Source: Paenibacillus sophorae
Lineage (GTDB): Bacteria; Bacillota; Bacilli; Paenibacillales; Paenibacillaceae
Length of the DNA stretch: 64,000 bases
Direction of reading: 5' to 3'
NCBI RefSeq assembly: GCF_018966525.1
Contig: NZ_CP076607.1
Coordinates: 1,736,001-1,800,000, forward strand
Position numbers and translations under genes: made by a program. The notes under the pieces are model-generated. The model was not told where the DNA came from and made no database searches. It was given only the letters and a program-made list of their open reading frames with translations. Below, in pieces: positions 42,778 to 51,354 of this stretch. Position 1 is the stretch's first letter; every line of letters begins with the position of its first letter.

Positions 42778-44580
42778 TTGAAAGTTCATCGTACGTATCG
42801 ACTGTTCTTTGCTATGCTATCTCTGTGTCTGCTCCTGACATTTGTCCCGCCCACGGGTGCAGGAAGCCCGGCGATTGCTTCGGCTGCGGAGGCTCCAGGG
42901 AGACCCGTCAATCCTGATGCTTCTCCCGAAGCGGTCAAGCTGCTAAGCTACCTGTACTCCATTTCCGGAACCCGCATTATTACCGGCCAGCATGATTATC
43001 TGGAAAGTCCGGACGAGTTCAATAACAAGCTTCAAGCAACGAGCGGCAGATATGCGGCCCTCCATGGATACGAGCTTGGGGCGATTAACGGCCAAACGGA
43101 CGGCGCCGTGACATGGCTGCGGCAAAATGTCGTCAGCAGCGCGATCAAGTGGTATAATGCCGGCGGCATCGTCGCCATGACGTACCACGCGAATCTGCCC
43201 GGTACGACTTATGACTGGGCGAACGTACAAAAATCGCTGTCCCAGGCTGATTTTGACAAGTATGTCACGCCTGGAACTACGGAGTACAACAGCCTGATCA
43301 CAGAGCTTGATAAAGTGGCGGTATCGCTGAAAACCCTGCGCGATGCCGGGGTGCCTGTGCTGTGGCGCCCGTACCATGAAATGAACGGCGATTGGTTCTG
43401 GTGGGGCAAGAAGAACAATTTTGCCGCTCTGTGGAATATTATGTATGACCGTTTCGTTAATGTTCATAAACTTAATAATCTGCTCTGGGTATGGAGCCCG
43501 AACGCTCCGAACAGTTGGGCCGATCCTTACGTCAAGACCTATCCCGGTGCGGATAAGGTGGACATTCTGGCGGCGGACATTTATAACAAGGATTTCAATC
43601 AGTACTATTACGACAGCCTGTTGACTCTGGCAGCCGGCAAGCCGATTGCCATTGGCGAGAACGGCCAAATGCCCGATCCGGCGATGCTGCCCAAATCACA
43701 GAGCAAATGGGTCTTTATGATGACTTGGGGCAAAATGCTTTATGAAAACAACAGCACTACAACAATCAAGAGCTTTCTGAACAACGGGTTTACGGTAACA
43801 CGCGATGAGATAATTACGGGAATGGCTTCGTTTACGATGGCAACGCCGTCGCCTAGCCCAACACCGACGCCTAGCCCAACACCGACGCCTAGCCCGACGC
43901 CGACGCCTAGCCCGACGCCGACGCCTAGCCCGACGCCAACGCCGGAACCGAGTCCGACGCCAACACCGTCACCTAGTCCGACGCCAACGCCGGAACCGAG
44001 TCCAACACCAACGCCGAGTCCGACGCCGGCACCAACGCCGGAACCGAGTCCGGCACCAACGCCAATGCCGGAACCGAGTCCAACGCCTGCTCCGAGTTAT
44101 CAGCCGATAGGAGAAGGTTTGGGGGCGAAGGATAGTTCGCAGGCTCGCAACGGGCTGATTGGCGAATATTTTGCCAATATGCAGCTTTCCGGAACGCCTG
44201 CGCTGGTACGGGAAGAATCGGCCATCGATTTTAACTGGGGGGCTGGAACACCGGACAGCTCTGTCGGCCCTGACCAATTTTCAGTCCGTTGGAGCGGTAA
44301 AATCAAGGCTCTCTACACCGAGAACTATTCCTTCTATACAAGTTCGGACGATGGTATTCGGTTATGGGTCAACGGGCAGGCGGTTATTACCAGTTGGTCG
44401 ACTCAGTACGGAATAGAGCGGAAGGGAAGAATCGACCTGGAAGCCGGTAAACTGTACGACATTAAAGTAGAATATTACGACAATACGGGGAGCGCCAAAG
44501 CTCGTCTGATGTGGGAAAGCCCTAGCCAAATTAAGGAAACTGTTCCCGCGAGCGCGTTTTATCTTTCCGGATCGCTTTGA
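42778..44580 (+). CDS. Secreted GH26 beta-mannanase with PT linker and PA14 domain (first copy)
   Basis: This is a ~600-aa exoenzyme. Signal peptide to about residue 38 (ASAAEA) is followed by the GH26 catalytic domain (about 45-345): acid/base Glu in WRPYHEMNGDW (about E201) and nucleophile Glu in PIAIGENG (about E294). Next come an ~85-residue linker of Ser-Pro-Thr-Pro repeats and a C-terminal PA14 domain (about 465-595, NGLIGEYFANMQ..SSDDGIRLWVNGQ) likely binding carbohydrate. The TTG at 42778 is 7-8 bases after AAAGGA; an ATG at 42772 is only 2 bases away. Directly under the c-di-GMP riboswitch. Paralogue follows in tandem. Confidence 0.9.
   Translation: MKVHRTYRLFFAMLSLCLLLTFVPPTGAGSPAIASAAEAPGRPVNPDASPEAVKLLSYLYSISGTRIITGQHDYLESPDEFNNKLQATSGRYAALHGYELGAINGQTDGAVTWLRQNVVSSAIKWYNAGGIVAMTYHANLPGTTYDWANVQKSLSQADFDKYVTPGTTEYNSLITELDKVAVSLKTLRDAGVPVLWRPYHEMNGDWFWWGKKNNFAALWNIMYDRFVNVHKLNNLLWVWSPNAPNSWADPYVKTYPGADKVDILAADIYNKDFNQYYYDSLLTLAAGKPIAIGENGQMPDPAMLPKSQSKWVFMMTWGKMLYENNSTTTIKSFLNNGFTVTRDEIITGMASFTMATPSPSPTPTPSPTPTPSPTPTPSPTPTPSPTPTPEPSPTPTPSPSPTPTPEPSPTPTPSPTPAPTPEPSPAPTPMPEPSPTPAPSYQPIGEGLGAKDSSQARNGLIGEYFANMQLSGTPALVREESAIDFNWGAGTPDSSVGPDQFSVRWSGKIKALYTENYSFYTSSDDGIRLWVNGQAVITSWSTQYGIERKGRIDLEAGKLYDIKVEYYDNTGSAKARLMWESPSQIKETVPASAFYLSGSL
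43843..44098 (+). repeat. In-frame tandem repeats encoding the Pro-Thr linker
   Basis: About 250 bases of imperfect 12-18-bp units built from CCGACGCCTAGCCCG and CCGGAACCGAGTCCG encode Ser/Glu-Pro-Thr-Pro. Nearly identical adjacent units suggest copy-number instability by slippage. Not CRISPR: no spacers, entirely in frame. Confidence 0.9.
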
Positions 44581-44661
44581 TATATTTTTTACGAATAGTT
44601 TCATGTGTGGGCCGCCGATATTTTGAAAGTACAATCTAATTCAGTTCATTAGAGCCTTGAC

Positions 44662-44690
44662 AGCCCTGCTTGCTTTTCAGCAGGGCTTCT
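44662..44690 (+). terminator. Intrinsic terminator between the two mannanase genes
   Basis: AGCCCTGCT (44662-44670) pairs perfectly with AGCAGGGCT (44679-44687), followed by TCT. The second mannanase gene is thus partly insulated from the riboswitch-controlled transcript. Confidence 0.7.
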
Positions 44691-44700
44691 AAGCTATCGA

Positions 44701-44760
44701 GCCCCGCTTCGGATAATGGCCGTCATTTCAGCCATCTGGAGGACGGACATTCGGGGGCGA
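44701..44760 (+). promoter_or_regulatory. Structured leader of the second mannanase gene, class unknown
   Basis: GCCCC (44701-44705) can pair with GGGGC (44754-44758), enclosing either ATGGC (44716-44720) with GCCAT (44731-44735) or CCGTC (44720-44724) with GACGG (44742-44746); the inner pairings exclude each other. No GEMM signature is present. Could be an unrecognised regulatory RNA or just incidental structure. Confidence 0.35.
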
Positions 44761-44787
44761 CAATCCGCTTAAGAAAGGAAAATGACA

Positions 44788-46278
44788 TTGAACATATTCC
44801 GCAAACATCGGCTGTTCGTTGTGACAGTGCCTTTGATTCTTCTTGTCGCCATACTGCCGTGGGTAAACGCCGACAGCATCCCCTCGCCAGCAAAAAAAAA
44901 CGTCTCGCCGGTTAATCCATACGCTTCAGCCGAATCGCTGAATTTGCTTGAATATCTGGTGAACTTAAGCGGGACGGGTCTGATCTCCGGTCAGCATGAT
45001 TATCTGGAAAGCCCGGATGAGTTTACTGACAAGCTGAAGAAAGCTGCCGGAAGTGACGCAGTGCTTCACGGCTACGAGCTCGGTGCGGTTAACGGCCAGT
45101 CGCCCGGCATGATTGACCGCCAGCGCGAGGCTGTAGTGAAGAGCGCCATCAACTGGTATGAGAGCGGCGGTATTGTAGCCATGACGTTTCATGAGAACCT
45201 TCCCGGCACAACTCCGACCTGGTCCAATGTGTCTAGGAGTTTGAGCCAGAGCGATTTTGATGCTTATGTGACACCCGGCACAGCCCAGTATGACATGCTG
45301 ATTGCCGACCTGGACAGGACGGCCGTGTATTTGAAGCAGCTGCAGGCGGCAGGGGTTCCCGTATTGTGGAGACCGTACCATGAAATGAACGGCGATTGGT
45401 TCTGGTGGGGAAAGAAAAATAATTTTTCTGCTCTCTGGAATATTATGTACGACCGATATGTGGGTAAACATAAATTAAACAATCTGCTCTGGGTATGGAA
45501 TCCGAATGCACCCAACGGGTGGGCCGACGCCTATGCACCTTATTATCCGGGGGCGGATAAAGTCGATATTCTGGCGGCAGACATTTATAATAACGACTTT
45601 CAGCAGACTTATTACGATAACCTGTTGACGCTGGCGGACGGGAAGCCGATCGCCATTGGGGAAAGCGGGGAACTGCCCGATCCCCAGGTGCTTGCCAAGA
45701 GCCAGAGCAAGTGGGTCTATATGATGACTTGGGGCAAAATGCTGACCGAGAACAACAGCCAGCAGAAAATAAGCAGCTTCATGAACGCGGACTATACGTT
45801 GTCCAAAGACGATTTTATCGGCATGACGGACAAGCAGGCCGAAGCCGCCGGAAATGGACTGAGGGGAGATTATTTTAGCAATAAAAACCTGGAAGGCAAA
45901 CCGCTCTTAAGCAGAACCGACGCAAATCTCAACTTTATCTGGCATGATGCCCCGCCGGATAAAAGCATGGAGAGGAACTTCTATTCCGTGCGCTGGCAAG
46001 GCCGTATTCAGGCTCCCGTCACGGGTAACTACACCATTAAGGCGGTGTCCGACGACGGAGTACGGGTGTGGATCGGCGGGAAACTCATTATCGACAGCTG
46101 GATGCCGCAGAACGATATTGCCCGGGAAGGAAGCATCAAGCTGAAAGGGGATACCCGTTACAATATCAAAGTGGAGTACTTTGAGAACAAAGGGAAAGCC
46201 GATATCAAGCTGCTCTGGAAAGGGCCGGATCAGCAGGAAGAGGTCATTCCCCCTAATGTGCTGTTTCTTTCCAAGTGA
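44788..46278 (+). CDS. Secreted GH26 beta-mannanase with PA14 domain (second copy)
   Basis: This is a ~496-aa paralogue of the preceding enzyme. Signal peptide to about residue 28, then GH26 domain with WRPYHEMNGDWFWWG (about E199) and nucleophile in PIAIGESG (about E292), directly followed by PA14 (NGLRGDYFSNKN..VSDDGVRVWIGGK) without the Pro-Thr linker. DNA around the active site is nearly identical to the first copy, indicating tandem duplication. The TTG at 44788 is preferred over ATG 44782 for the same spacing reason as in the first copy. Its own structured leader lies upstream. Confidence 0.9.
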   Translation: MNIFRKHRLFVVTVPLILLVAILPWVNADSIPSPAKKNVSPVNPYASAESLNLLEYLVNLSGTGLISGQHDYLESPDEFTDKLKKAAGSDAVLHGYELGAVNGQSPGMIDRQREAVVKSAINWYESGGIVAMTFHENLPGTTPTWSNVSRSLSQSDFDAYVTPGTAQYDMLIADLDRTAVYLKQLQAAGVPVLWRPYHEMNGDWFWWGKKNNFSALWNIMYDRYVGKHKLNNLLWVWNPNAPNGWADAYAPYYPGADKVDILAADIYNNDFQQTYYDNLLTLADGKPIAIGESGELPDPQVLAKSQSKWVYMMTWGKMLTENNSQQKISSFMNADYTLSKDDFIGMTDKQAEAAGNGLRGDYFSNKNLEGKPLLSRTDANLNFIWHDAPPDKSMERNFYSVRWQGRIQAPVTGNYTIKAVSDDGVRVWIGGKLIIDSWMPQNDIAREGSIKLKGDTRYNIKVEYFENKGKADIKLLWKGPDQQEEVIPPNVLFLSK

Positions 46279-46325
46279 GTATTATATCTTTAAAACCCGG
46301 CTTCTAGAGAAAGCGAGGACAGGGA

Positions 46326-49001
46326 ATGAGAGAACAAGGAAAAGCCCGGCCTTTATCTATACTTCTGAAACTTGCAGGACTTACCATCTTATTCTTGCTG
46401 TCTGTATCGTTTTTGGGGAGTGAGGAGACGGAGAGGAAGGACAGCGGAATGACCAAGTTCTCCTCCGCGTATGAGACAGCATCTGCATCCCCCGCGGGGG
46501 CGATAATCTGGCAGCTCGGCAGCCGCGATGAATCGGCCGGCGAGTTCGCGCCGAGTGATTCTTCAAGCGCCAGAAGTACGGTCAGTATAAATTCATCGAA
46601 ACCGGATGCGTCCGTGCTAAAACAAATGCCCTCCGGTCTCGACGGCAGGAGCGCGCCTGAACTGCATCTATCCTATCGTTTGAACAAAATCCCGGTGAAC
46701 GGGGTTCTGCTTCAGGTAAGCATTCTTGACGCCTATAAGTCGGTTCCGCAGATGGCGGTGTTCTCGAACAGCGAGCTGTCGGGAATTATTCAGATCGCGG
46801 GCGTCGCAGGAACGGGCAGCGAATACAAATTCCGCAAAACGTATGAACTCTATATCCCGAAGGAACAACTGCAAGTCGGTGACAACGAGCTTAAGCTGAA
46901 GGCGGTCCATTCCCTATATGCGTCGAGCGCGGAGGAGCAGTATTTATGGTGGACTTGGGACGATCTGAAATTGCTGTCTTTGGATTCACCGATTACTGAA
47001 CCGATTCACGGCAGTTATGTGCTTACGGGTACGATGGTCGCCAACAAGCAGTTTTATTTTGATACCGGCGCCACCACTCATCTGCCGTACATTATGAAAT
47101 GGCTGGGCGTGGCCTACAGCGGCAATATTATGCGTACGGGCGGCGCCAGTGATGTGAGCTTTTCCCGCTCTGATTTGGAGAATTACTATAAGGTACTTAA
47201 GGATTACAATATGCAGGCGGTCGCGCTTTATTTGTACACCGGGGACATCAAGCTAAATGCGGACGGTTCATTGCCGGAAAGCGCGAAGAAGAAGCTAACC
47301 GAATATTTTCAGAAATACGGCTCTTATATTCAATATTACGAGGTGGACAATGAGCCCGGATTGTTTAATCGCTCCAAAGCCGTCAATCTGGCGATAGCCG
47401 AATGGCTGAATAAGGAGGGCAAAAAAATTGCGCCCCATCTGCAGACAGTCGCTCCCGGCTGGACGTACTGGCCGACGTACAAGGAGGATTCCTGTGAAAA
47501 AAGTCAACGGGGCGGCGTCCGCCAGTGTGGCGATCCCGACGGCTGGGAACGCGATCCCGCGCAGCGGATGGAACTGGAGAAGGTTACCGATCTCACCAAT
47601 GGGCATTCTTACGGCGATTCTTACATTGCCAAGAACGGAGGCAGCTTCACCGAGAACCTGAAGACGTTCAAAGGCTCGAATGACGGGCTCCCCAAAAAAA
47701 TGTTGGTCACAGAGTTCGGCACCTCCGACACCCATGTGGATGATTATCATTATGGAGCGAAGGAGCGGACGTCAGCCGCATTCGACCGGATTATGAGAGC
47801 CCATATTGGCTATGCGGATATGTTCGTGCAGCACGCCGCTTTTTTCTACAACTATAGTCTGTTCCAATTCAAGAACGTTAGTCTGAAAAATCACGATCCG
47901 GCCAAGACGGAAGTTTACTACACGAAAGAGAACGAGGATTCACGCGTCAGCATCATGCGCAGAATGAGCCTGGCTTATGCCACCCATGGCGCCCCGCTCA
48001 CCTACCGTCTCCTGAATAAAAGCGCCCTTGCCGACAAGCTGGTCTATGTCCGGGCCGTGGATACATCCAAGCTGGCTCCGCTGCCGGGAACGAATGCAAC
48101 CTCGAACAAGGTGCTGGTTAACCTCGTCAACTTCGAGGATACGCAGCAAACCGTCAGCGTCAAGGTTACCTTGCCCAAGAAAGCGGCGTACGAGGGAGAA
48201 CGCTTTGGAAACGGCGATACGTATGAAGAAGCGCGCCGCTACGTTTCCGGACTGAATGCGGGACCTGATCTGACCTTCACGGAGACGCTGGCGCCGGGAG
48301 AAGCGGTTCAGTATATTCTGCAGCCGTCTTCTGCGGTGCTGGACGAGGCCCCGCGAGACCTGACGGCCACCGCGGCCAGAGGGACTTCCGTACAGCTCAA
48401 CTGGCTGGAAGCGCCCGGAACCGGCTATGATGTGCTTCGTTCAGAGGGTACGGGCGGCGAATTAAAAACCATAGCCAAGGGTGTTGGTAGCACATCATAT
48501 ATCGACCGGGCGCTAAGAGAAGGGGAGCTGTACACCTACGCGGTGCGGGTGACGGGCACGGCCCTGCTGTCGGACAAGGCGCAAATTACGGCTACGGGCC
48601 TTGTTCCTTTAGACAGGACCGGATGGAAGGCGTCGGATAATATTAACCAGAGCCAAAAGAAGCTTTCCTACATGATCGACGGAGATCCGAGTACCCGTTG
48701 GGATACCGGCGTGAACATGACTTCCGGTGAGGCCATTCAAATCGATATGGGAACTTCGCATATGATCGAAGCGGTCCAAATGGATACCTCGCGTTCTTCT
48801 TACGATTTTCCCAGAGGTTATGCCATCTACGTGTCGGAGGATGCGGTCAACTGGGAGCTGGCTGCTGCCGGCAGGGGGAAAAAGGACGTCGACATGTATC
48901 CCTTTCCGCAAAGAAAAGCCAGGTATGTGAGAATCGTCCAAACCGGTGCCGGCGGGAATTTCTGGTCTATCCATGAACTGCAAATATACTCAAGAGAGTA
49001 G
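46326..49001 (+). CDS. Large secreted clan GH-A-like hydrolase with FN3 and F5/8C domains
   Basis: This is an 891-aa protein with an N-terminal signal/anchor (about 12-32). An N-terminal beta-sandwich region (about 85-225) follows. A TIM-barrel-like region (about 230-560) has two Glu candidates of clan GH-A: Glu343 in YYEVDNEPGLF (acid/base, NEP motif) and Glu463 in MLVTEFGTSDTH (nucleophile). A beta domain, a fibronectin type III domain (about 685-770) and a C-terminal discoidin/F5-8C carbohydrate-binding domain (about 775-890) complete it. Family number not assignable by eye. Downstream of the two mannanases, 47 bases after the second; probably acts on the same polymer. Confidence 0.8.
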   Translation: MREQGKARPLSILLKLAGLTILFLLSVSFLGSEETERKDSGMTKFSSAYETASASPAGAIIWQLGSRDESAGEFAPSDSSSARSTVSINSSKPDASVLKQMPSGLDGRSAPELHLSYRLNKIPVNGVLLQVSILDAYKSVPQMAVFSNSELSGIIQIAGVAGTGSEYKFRKTYELYIPKEQLQVGDNELKLKAVHSLYASSAEEQYLWWTWDDLKLLSLDSPITEPIHGSYVLTGTMVANKQFYFDTGATTHLPYIMKWLGVAYSGNIMRTGGASDVSFSRSDLENYYKVLKDYNMQAVALYLYTGDIKLNADGSLPESAKKKLTEYFQKYGSYIQYYEVDNEPGLFNRSKAVNLAIAEWLNKEGKKIAPHLQTVAPGWTYWPTYKEDSCEKSQRGGVRQCGDPDGWERDPAQRMELEKVTDLTNGHSYGDSYIAKNGGSFTENLKTFKGSNDGLPKKMLVTEFGTSDTHVDDYHYGAKERTSAAFDRIMRAHIGYADMFVQHAAFFYNYSLFQFKNVSLKNHDPAKTEVYYTKENEDSRVSIMRRMSLAYATHGAPLTYRLLNKSALADKLVYVRAVDTSKLAPLPGTNATSNKVLVNLVNFEDTQQTVSVKVTLPKKAAYEGERFGNGDTYEEARRYVSGLNAGPDLTFTETLAPGEAVQYILQPSSAVLDEAPRDLTATAARGTSVQLNWLEAPGTGYDVLRSEGTGGELKTIAKGVGSTSYIDRALREGELYTYAVRVTGTALLSDKAQITATGLVPLDRTGWKASDNINQSQKKLSYMIDGDPSTRWDTGVNMTSGEAIQIDMGTSHMIEAVQMDTSRSSYDFPRGYAIYVSEDAVNWELAAAGRGKKDVDMYPFPQRKARYVRIVQTGAGGNFWSIHELQIYSRE

Positions 49002-49024
49002 TCCAAGCCGTCAACGACTACATG

Positions 49025-49048
49025 AGAACCCTGAGAAGAGGGTTCTTT
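49025..49048 (+). terminator. Terminator at the end of the hydrolase cluster
   Basis: AGAACCC (49025-49031) pairs with GGGTTCT (49040-49046), followed by TTCG and a T-rich stretch. Confidence 0.65.
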
Positions 49049-49133
49049 CGTATTTTATGGGTTAATTAAGAAGATACGGGTTGTTCATCATGCGATTGAT
49101 TCCGTCATCATAGGATAGGGAGTGATAGCCAAA

Positions 49134-50612
49134 ATGACCCATCTGGCCGATTCCATTATTATGCTGCTCGCCGCCCTTCTGCTGACTGGGGTGCTGTCGA
49201 CCAAATTTTCATCGCGGTTCGGCATGCCGTCCCTCGTACTGTTCATCGCCGCCGGCATGATTCTCAGCCGCTTTGTTTACTATAATAATGTGCCCCTGAC
49301 GCAGTTTGCGGGCATATTTGCGCTTGTCATCATCCTGTTTGAAGGCGGCATGCAGACTAATTTCAAGGATATCAGGCCCATAATCGGCCCGTCACTGGCA
49401 CTGTCTACTCTGGGTGTGCTCGTCACGACCGGCGCAGTCGGCTTGTTCGCCACCTGGATTCTGGATGTCTCCTGGGCGGAAGGGCTGCTGTTCGGTGCCA
49501 TCGTCGGATCGACCGATGCGGCGGCGGTCTTCTCCGTACTGGGCGGCAAAAATATCGACAAACGCCTCACGTCGACGCTGGAAGCGGAATCGGGGAGCAA
49601 TGATCCAATGGCTGTCTTTCTTACCGTGTCGCTGATCGAATGGATACAGCATCCGGATACGTCGCTGTGGGGACTGCTGCTGTCATTCATATGGGAGATG
49701 GGGATCGGCCTGTTCGTCGGCGTGGCGTTCGGCAAAATCGCCGTTCAGGTGATCAACCGGATCAACCTGGATTCCGCAGGGCTGTACCCCGTGATGGCTG
49801 TGGGGTTCGCCGTACTGACCTACGGATCGGCGGCGCTGCTGCACAGCAGCGGACTGCTTGCGGTATATGTGATGGGACTTGTCCTCGGGAACTCCGAGCT
49901 GATCTACCACCGTACGATCATGAACTTCAATCACGGCTTTGCCTGGATGATGCAGATCTTCATGTTCATCCTGCTCGGCCTGCTTGTATTTCCTCAGGAA
50001 TTGGCGAATATCGCCTGGGAAGGACTGCTGCTGTCCTTTATTTTGATGCTGGTGGCAAGGCCGGTCGGCGTGTTCCTGAGCCTTGTCTTCTTTAAGTACT
50101 CCATTCCTGAAAAAACGCTCATCTCCTGGGCCGGATTGCGGGGCGCCATCCCGATTGTTCTCGCCATGTACCCGCTGCTGGCAGGGCTTGAGCATGGAAG
50201 GCTGTTCTTTAATGTCGTCTTTTTCGTCGTGCTGACCTCAGCCGTCATTCAGGGAACGACGATCTCCCCGCTGGCAACGAGGCTGAAGCTTGCCAAGGTG
50301 CAAGCGGACGGCCCTTCGCTAATGGAACTTGTGGCGCTGGGCAAGACCAATACGGAATTCAATCATATCCGTATCGAGGAACGGATGCCGATTGCCGGCA
50401 TGATAATTTCAGAGATCAACATGCCGGACGAGATTTTATTTACCGCCATTATCCGCGGGAGCAAGGTCGTCACTCCGCACGGCAGTACGGTGATTGAGCC
50501 CGGGGACATGCTGTATGTGCTGAGCCCGAAGGCGAAGCGGGAAGAGATGCGCGGACTATTCCGCAGCGGCAAAGACAGGATGGAGGAACAGGGCCAGCTT
50601 TTGGGGAAATGA
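49134..50612 (+). CDS. K+/H+ (CPA1-type) antiporter with C-terminal RCK_C domain
   Basis: This is a 492-aa monovalent cation/proton antiporter. About 12-13 helices (5-390) include ESGSNDPMAVFL, carrying the ion-binding Asn-Asp pair of CPA antiporters, and GSTDAAAVFS. The C-terminal TrkA_C/RCK_C domain (about 400-480) is a site where c-di-AMP or nucleotides regulate homologues such as CpaA and KhtU. No c-di-AMP riboswitch motif is present upstream. The ATG at 49134 is 11 bases after AGGGAG; a GTG at 49122 overlaps that box. Confidence 0.88.
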   Translation: MTHLADSIIMLLAALLLTGVLSTKFSSRFGMPSLVLFIAAGMILSRFVYYNNVPLTQFAGIFALVIILFEGGMQTNFKDIRPIIGPSLALSTLGVLVTTGAVGLFATWILDVSWAEGLLFGAIVGSTDAAAVFSVLGGKNIDKRLTSTLEAESGSNDPMAVFLTVSLIEWIQHPDTSLWGLLLSFIWEMGIGLFVGVAFGKIAVQVINRINLDSAGLYPVMAVGFAVLTYGSAALLHSSGLLAVYVMGLVLGNSELIYHRTIMNFNHGFAWMMQIFMFILLGLLVFPQELANIAWEGLLLSFILMLVARPVGVFLSLVFFKYSIPEKTLISWAGLRGAIPIVLAMYPLLAGLEHGRLFFNVVFFVVLTSAVIQGTTISPLATRLKLAKVQADGPSLMELVALGKTNTEFNHIRIEERMPIAGMIISEINMPDEILFTAIIRGSKVVTPHGSTVIEPGDMLYVLSPKAKREEMRGLFRSGKDRMEEQGQLLGK

Positions 50613-50689
50613 ACGAATGTGACAGAAATAATAGCGGCTGCCGCAATGAGCATGATAATATATGCACCAATTATACACAGGTGAAAGCA

Positions 50690-50743
50690 TTGCAAAATGG
50701 TAAGATATATGATAATCTATATATAGATTTAGATTAAGTCTAA
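50690..50743 (+). promoter_or_regulatory. dps promoter with PerR-like box and second palindrome
   Basis: TTGCAA (50690-50695), a 17-base spacer and TAATCT (50713-50718) form the promoter. AATCTATATATAGATT (50714-50729) is a perfect 16-bp palindrome over the -10. TTAGATT-A-AGTCTAA (50729-50743) is a 7-1-7 repeat of the Fur/PerR type, one mismatch from symmetric, right behind it. Peroxide/metal control by PerR is inferred. Confidence 0.6.
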
Positions 50744-50776
50744 ATATTAATTATTTAAAACCGGGAGGAATGAATC

Positions 50777-51232
50777 ATGAGTACTGATCTGAAAACTCAA
50801 ACCGAACTGCATGCCACATTGAATCGTCAAACTGCCAACTGGACACTGCTGGGAATTAAACTTCATCATTACCACTGGTTTGTTACCGGAACGGATTTCT
50901 TCACGCTGCATAGCCAATTCGAAGAGTATTATGACGAAGCTGCTGAATATGTGGATACTGTGGCGGAACGTCTGCTCGCGATCGGCGGCAAACCCGCTTC
51001 CACGATGAAAGAATATTTGGCTCTGTCCAGCCTGCAGGAAGCAACTGGCGGCGAGAGCGCCAAGGAAATGGTGGCGACTTTGGTCAAGGACTACACGATT
51101 CTCGCGCAAGAGCTGAGCGCCGGTATTACACTGGCGGAAGAGTCCGGCGATCAACCTACAGGCGATCTGTTCATCGGTATCAGAACAAGTGTCGAGAAGC
51201 ATATCTGGATGCTGAACGCTTACCTCGCATAA
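50777..51232 (+). CDS. dps: Dps family ferritin-like DNA-protection protein
   Basis: This is a 151-aa mini-ferritin. The dinuclear ferroxidase ligands shared between subunits are visible in HHYHWFVTGTDFFTLHSQFEEYYDEAAEYVD (His, Asp, Glu). It oxidises Fe(II) with peroxide, stores iron and protects DNA. The C-terminal helix EKHIWMLNAYLA is typical. GGGAGG lies 7-8 bases before the ATG. The PerR-like promoter fits regulation of the Bacillus homologue MrgA. Confidence 0.95.
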   Translation: MSTDLKTQTELHATLNRQTANWTLLGIKLHHYHWFVTGTDFFTLHSQFEEYYDEAAEYVDTVAERLLAIGGKPASTMKEYLALSSLQEATGGESAKEMVATLVKDYTILAQELSAGITLAEESGDQPTGDLFIGIRTSVEKHIWMLNAYLA

Positions 51233-51277
51233 GAACCTGTAACGGCTGCCCGCATGCGGCCCGCGAATTGAGACGCG

Positions 51278-51328
51278 AAATGGCCGGTTCCAGTCAGATC
51301 CTGACTGGAACCGGCCATTTTGATTTTT
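51278..51328. terminator. Very strong bidirectional terminator
   Basis: A perfect 20-bp stem (51278-51297 with 51301-51320) with a three-base loop, flanked by A and T runs, between convergent dps and AIM24 genes. Confidence 0.93.
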
Positions 51329-51354
51329 GCCGCCCATTTCCTTCCCGGCGGCGG

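Noticed and set aside
43843..44098. Dense short repeats that could suggest a CRISPR array or VNTR
   Set aside because: Units are contiguous, have no spacers and stay in the reading frame of a Pro-Thr linker.
44691..44787. Second GEMM riboswitch before the second mannanase
   Set aside because: No GGCAAAC or GACGCAAAG blocks; the leader is structured but not of this class.
49002..49133. Looked for a c-di-AMP (ydaO-type) riboswitch before the K+/H+ antiporter gene
   Set aside because: Only a short terminator from the preceding gene is present; the conserved ydaO blocks are absent.
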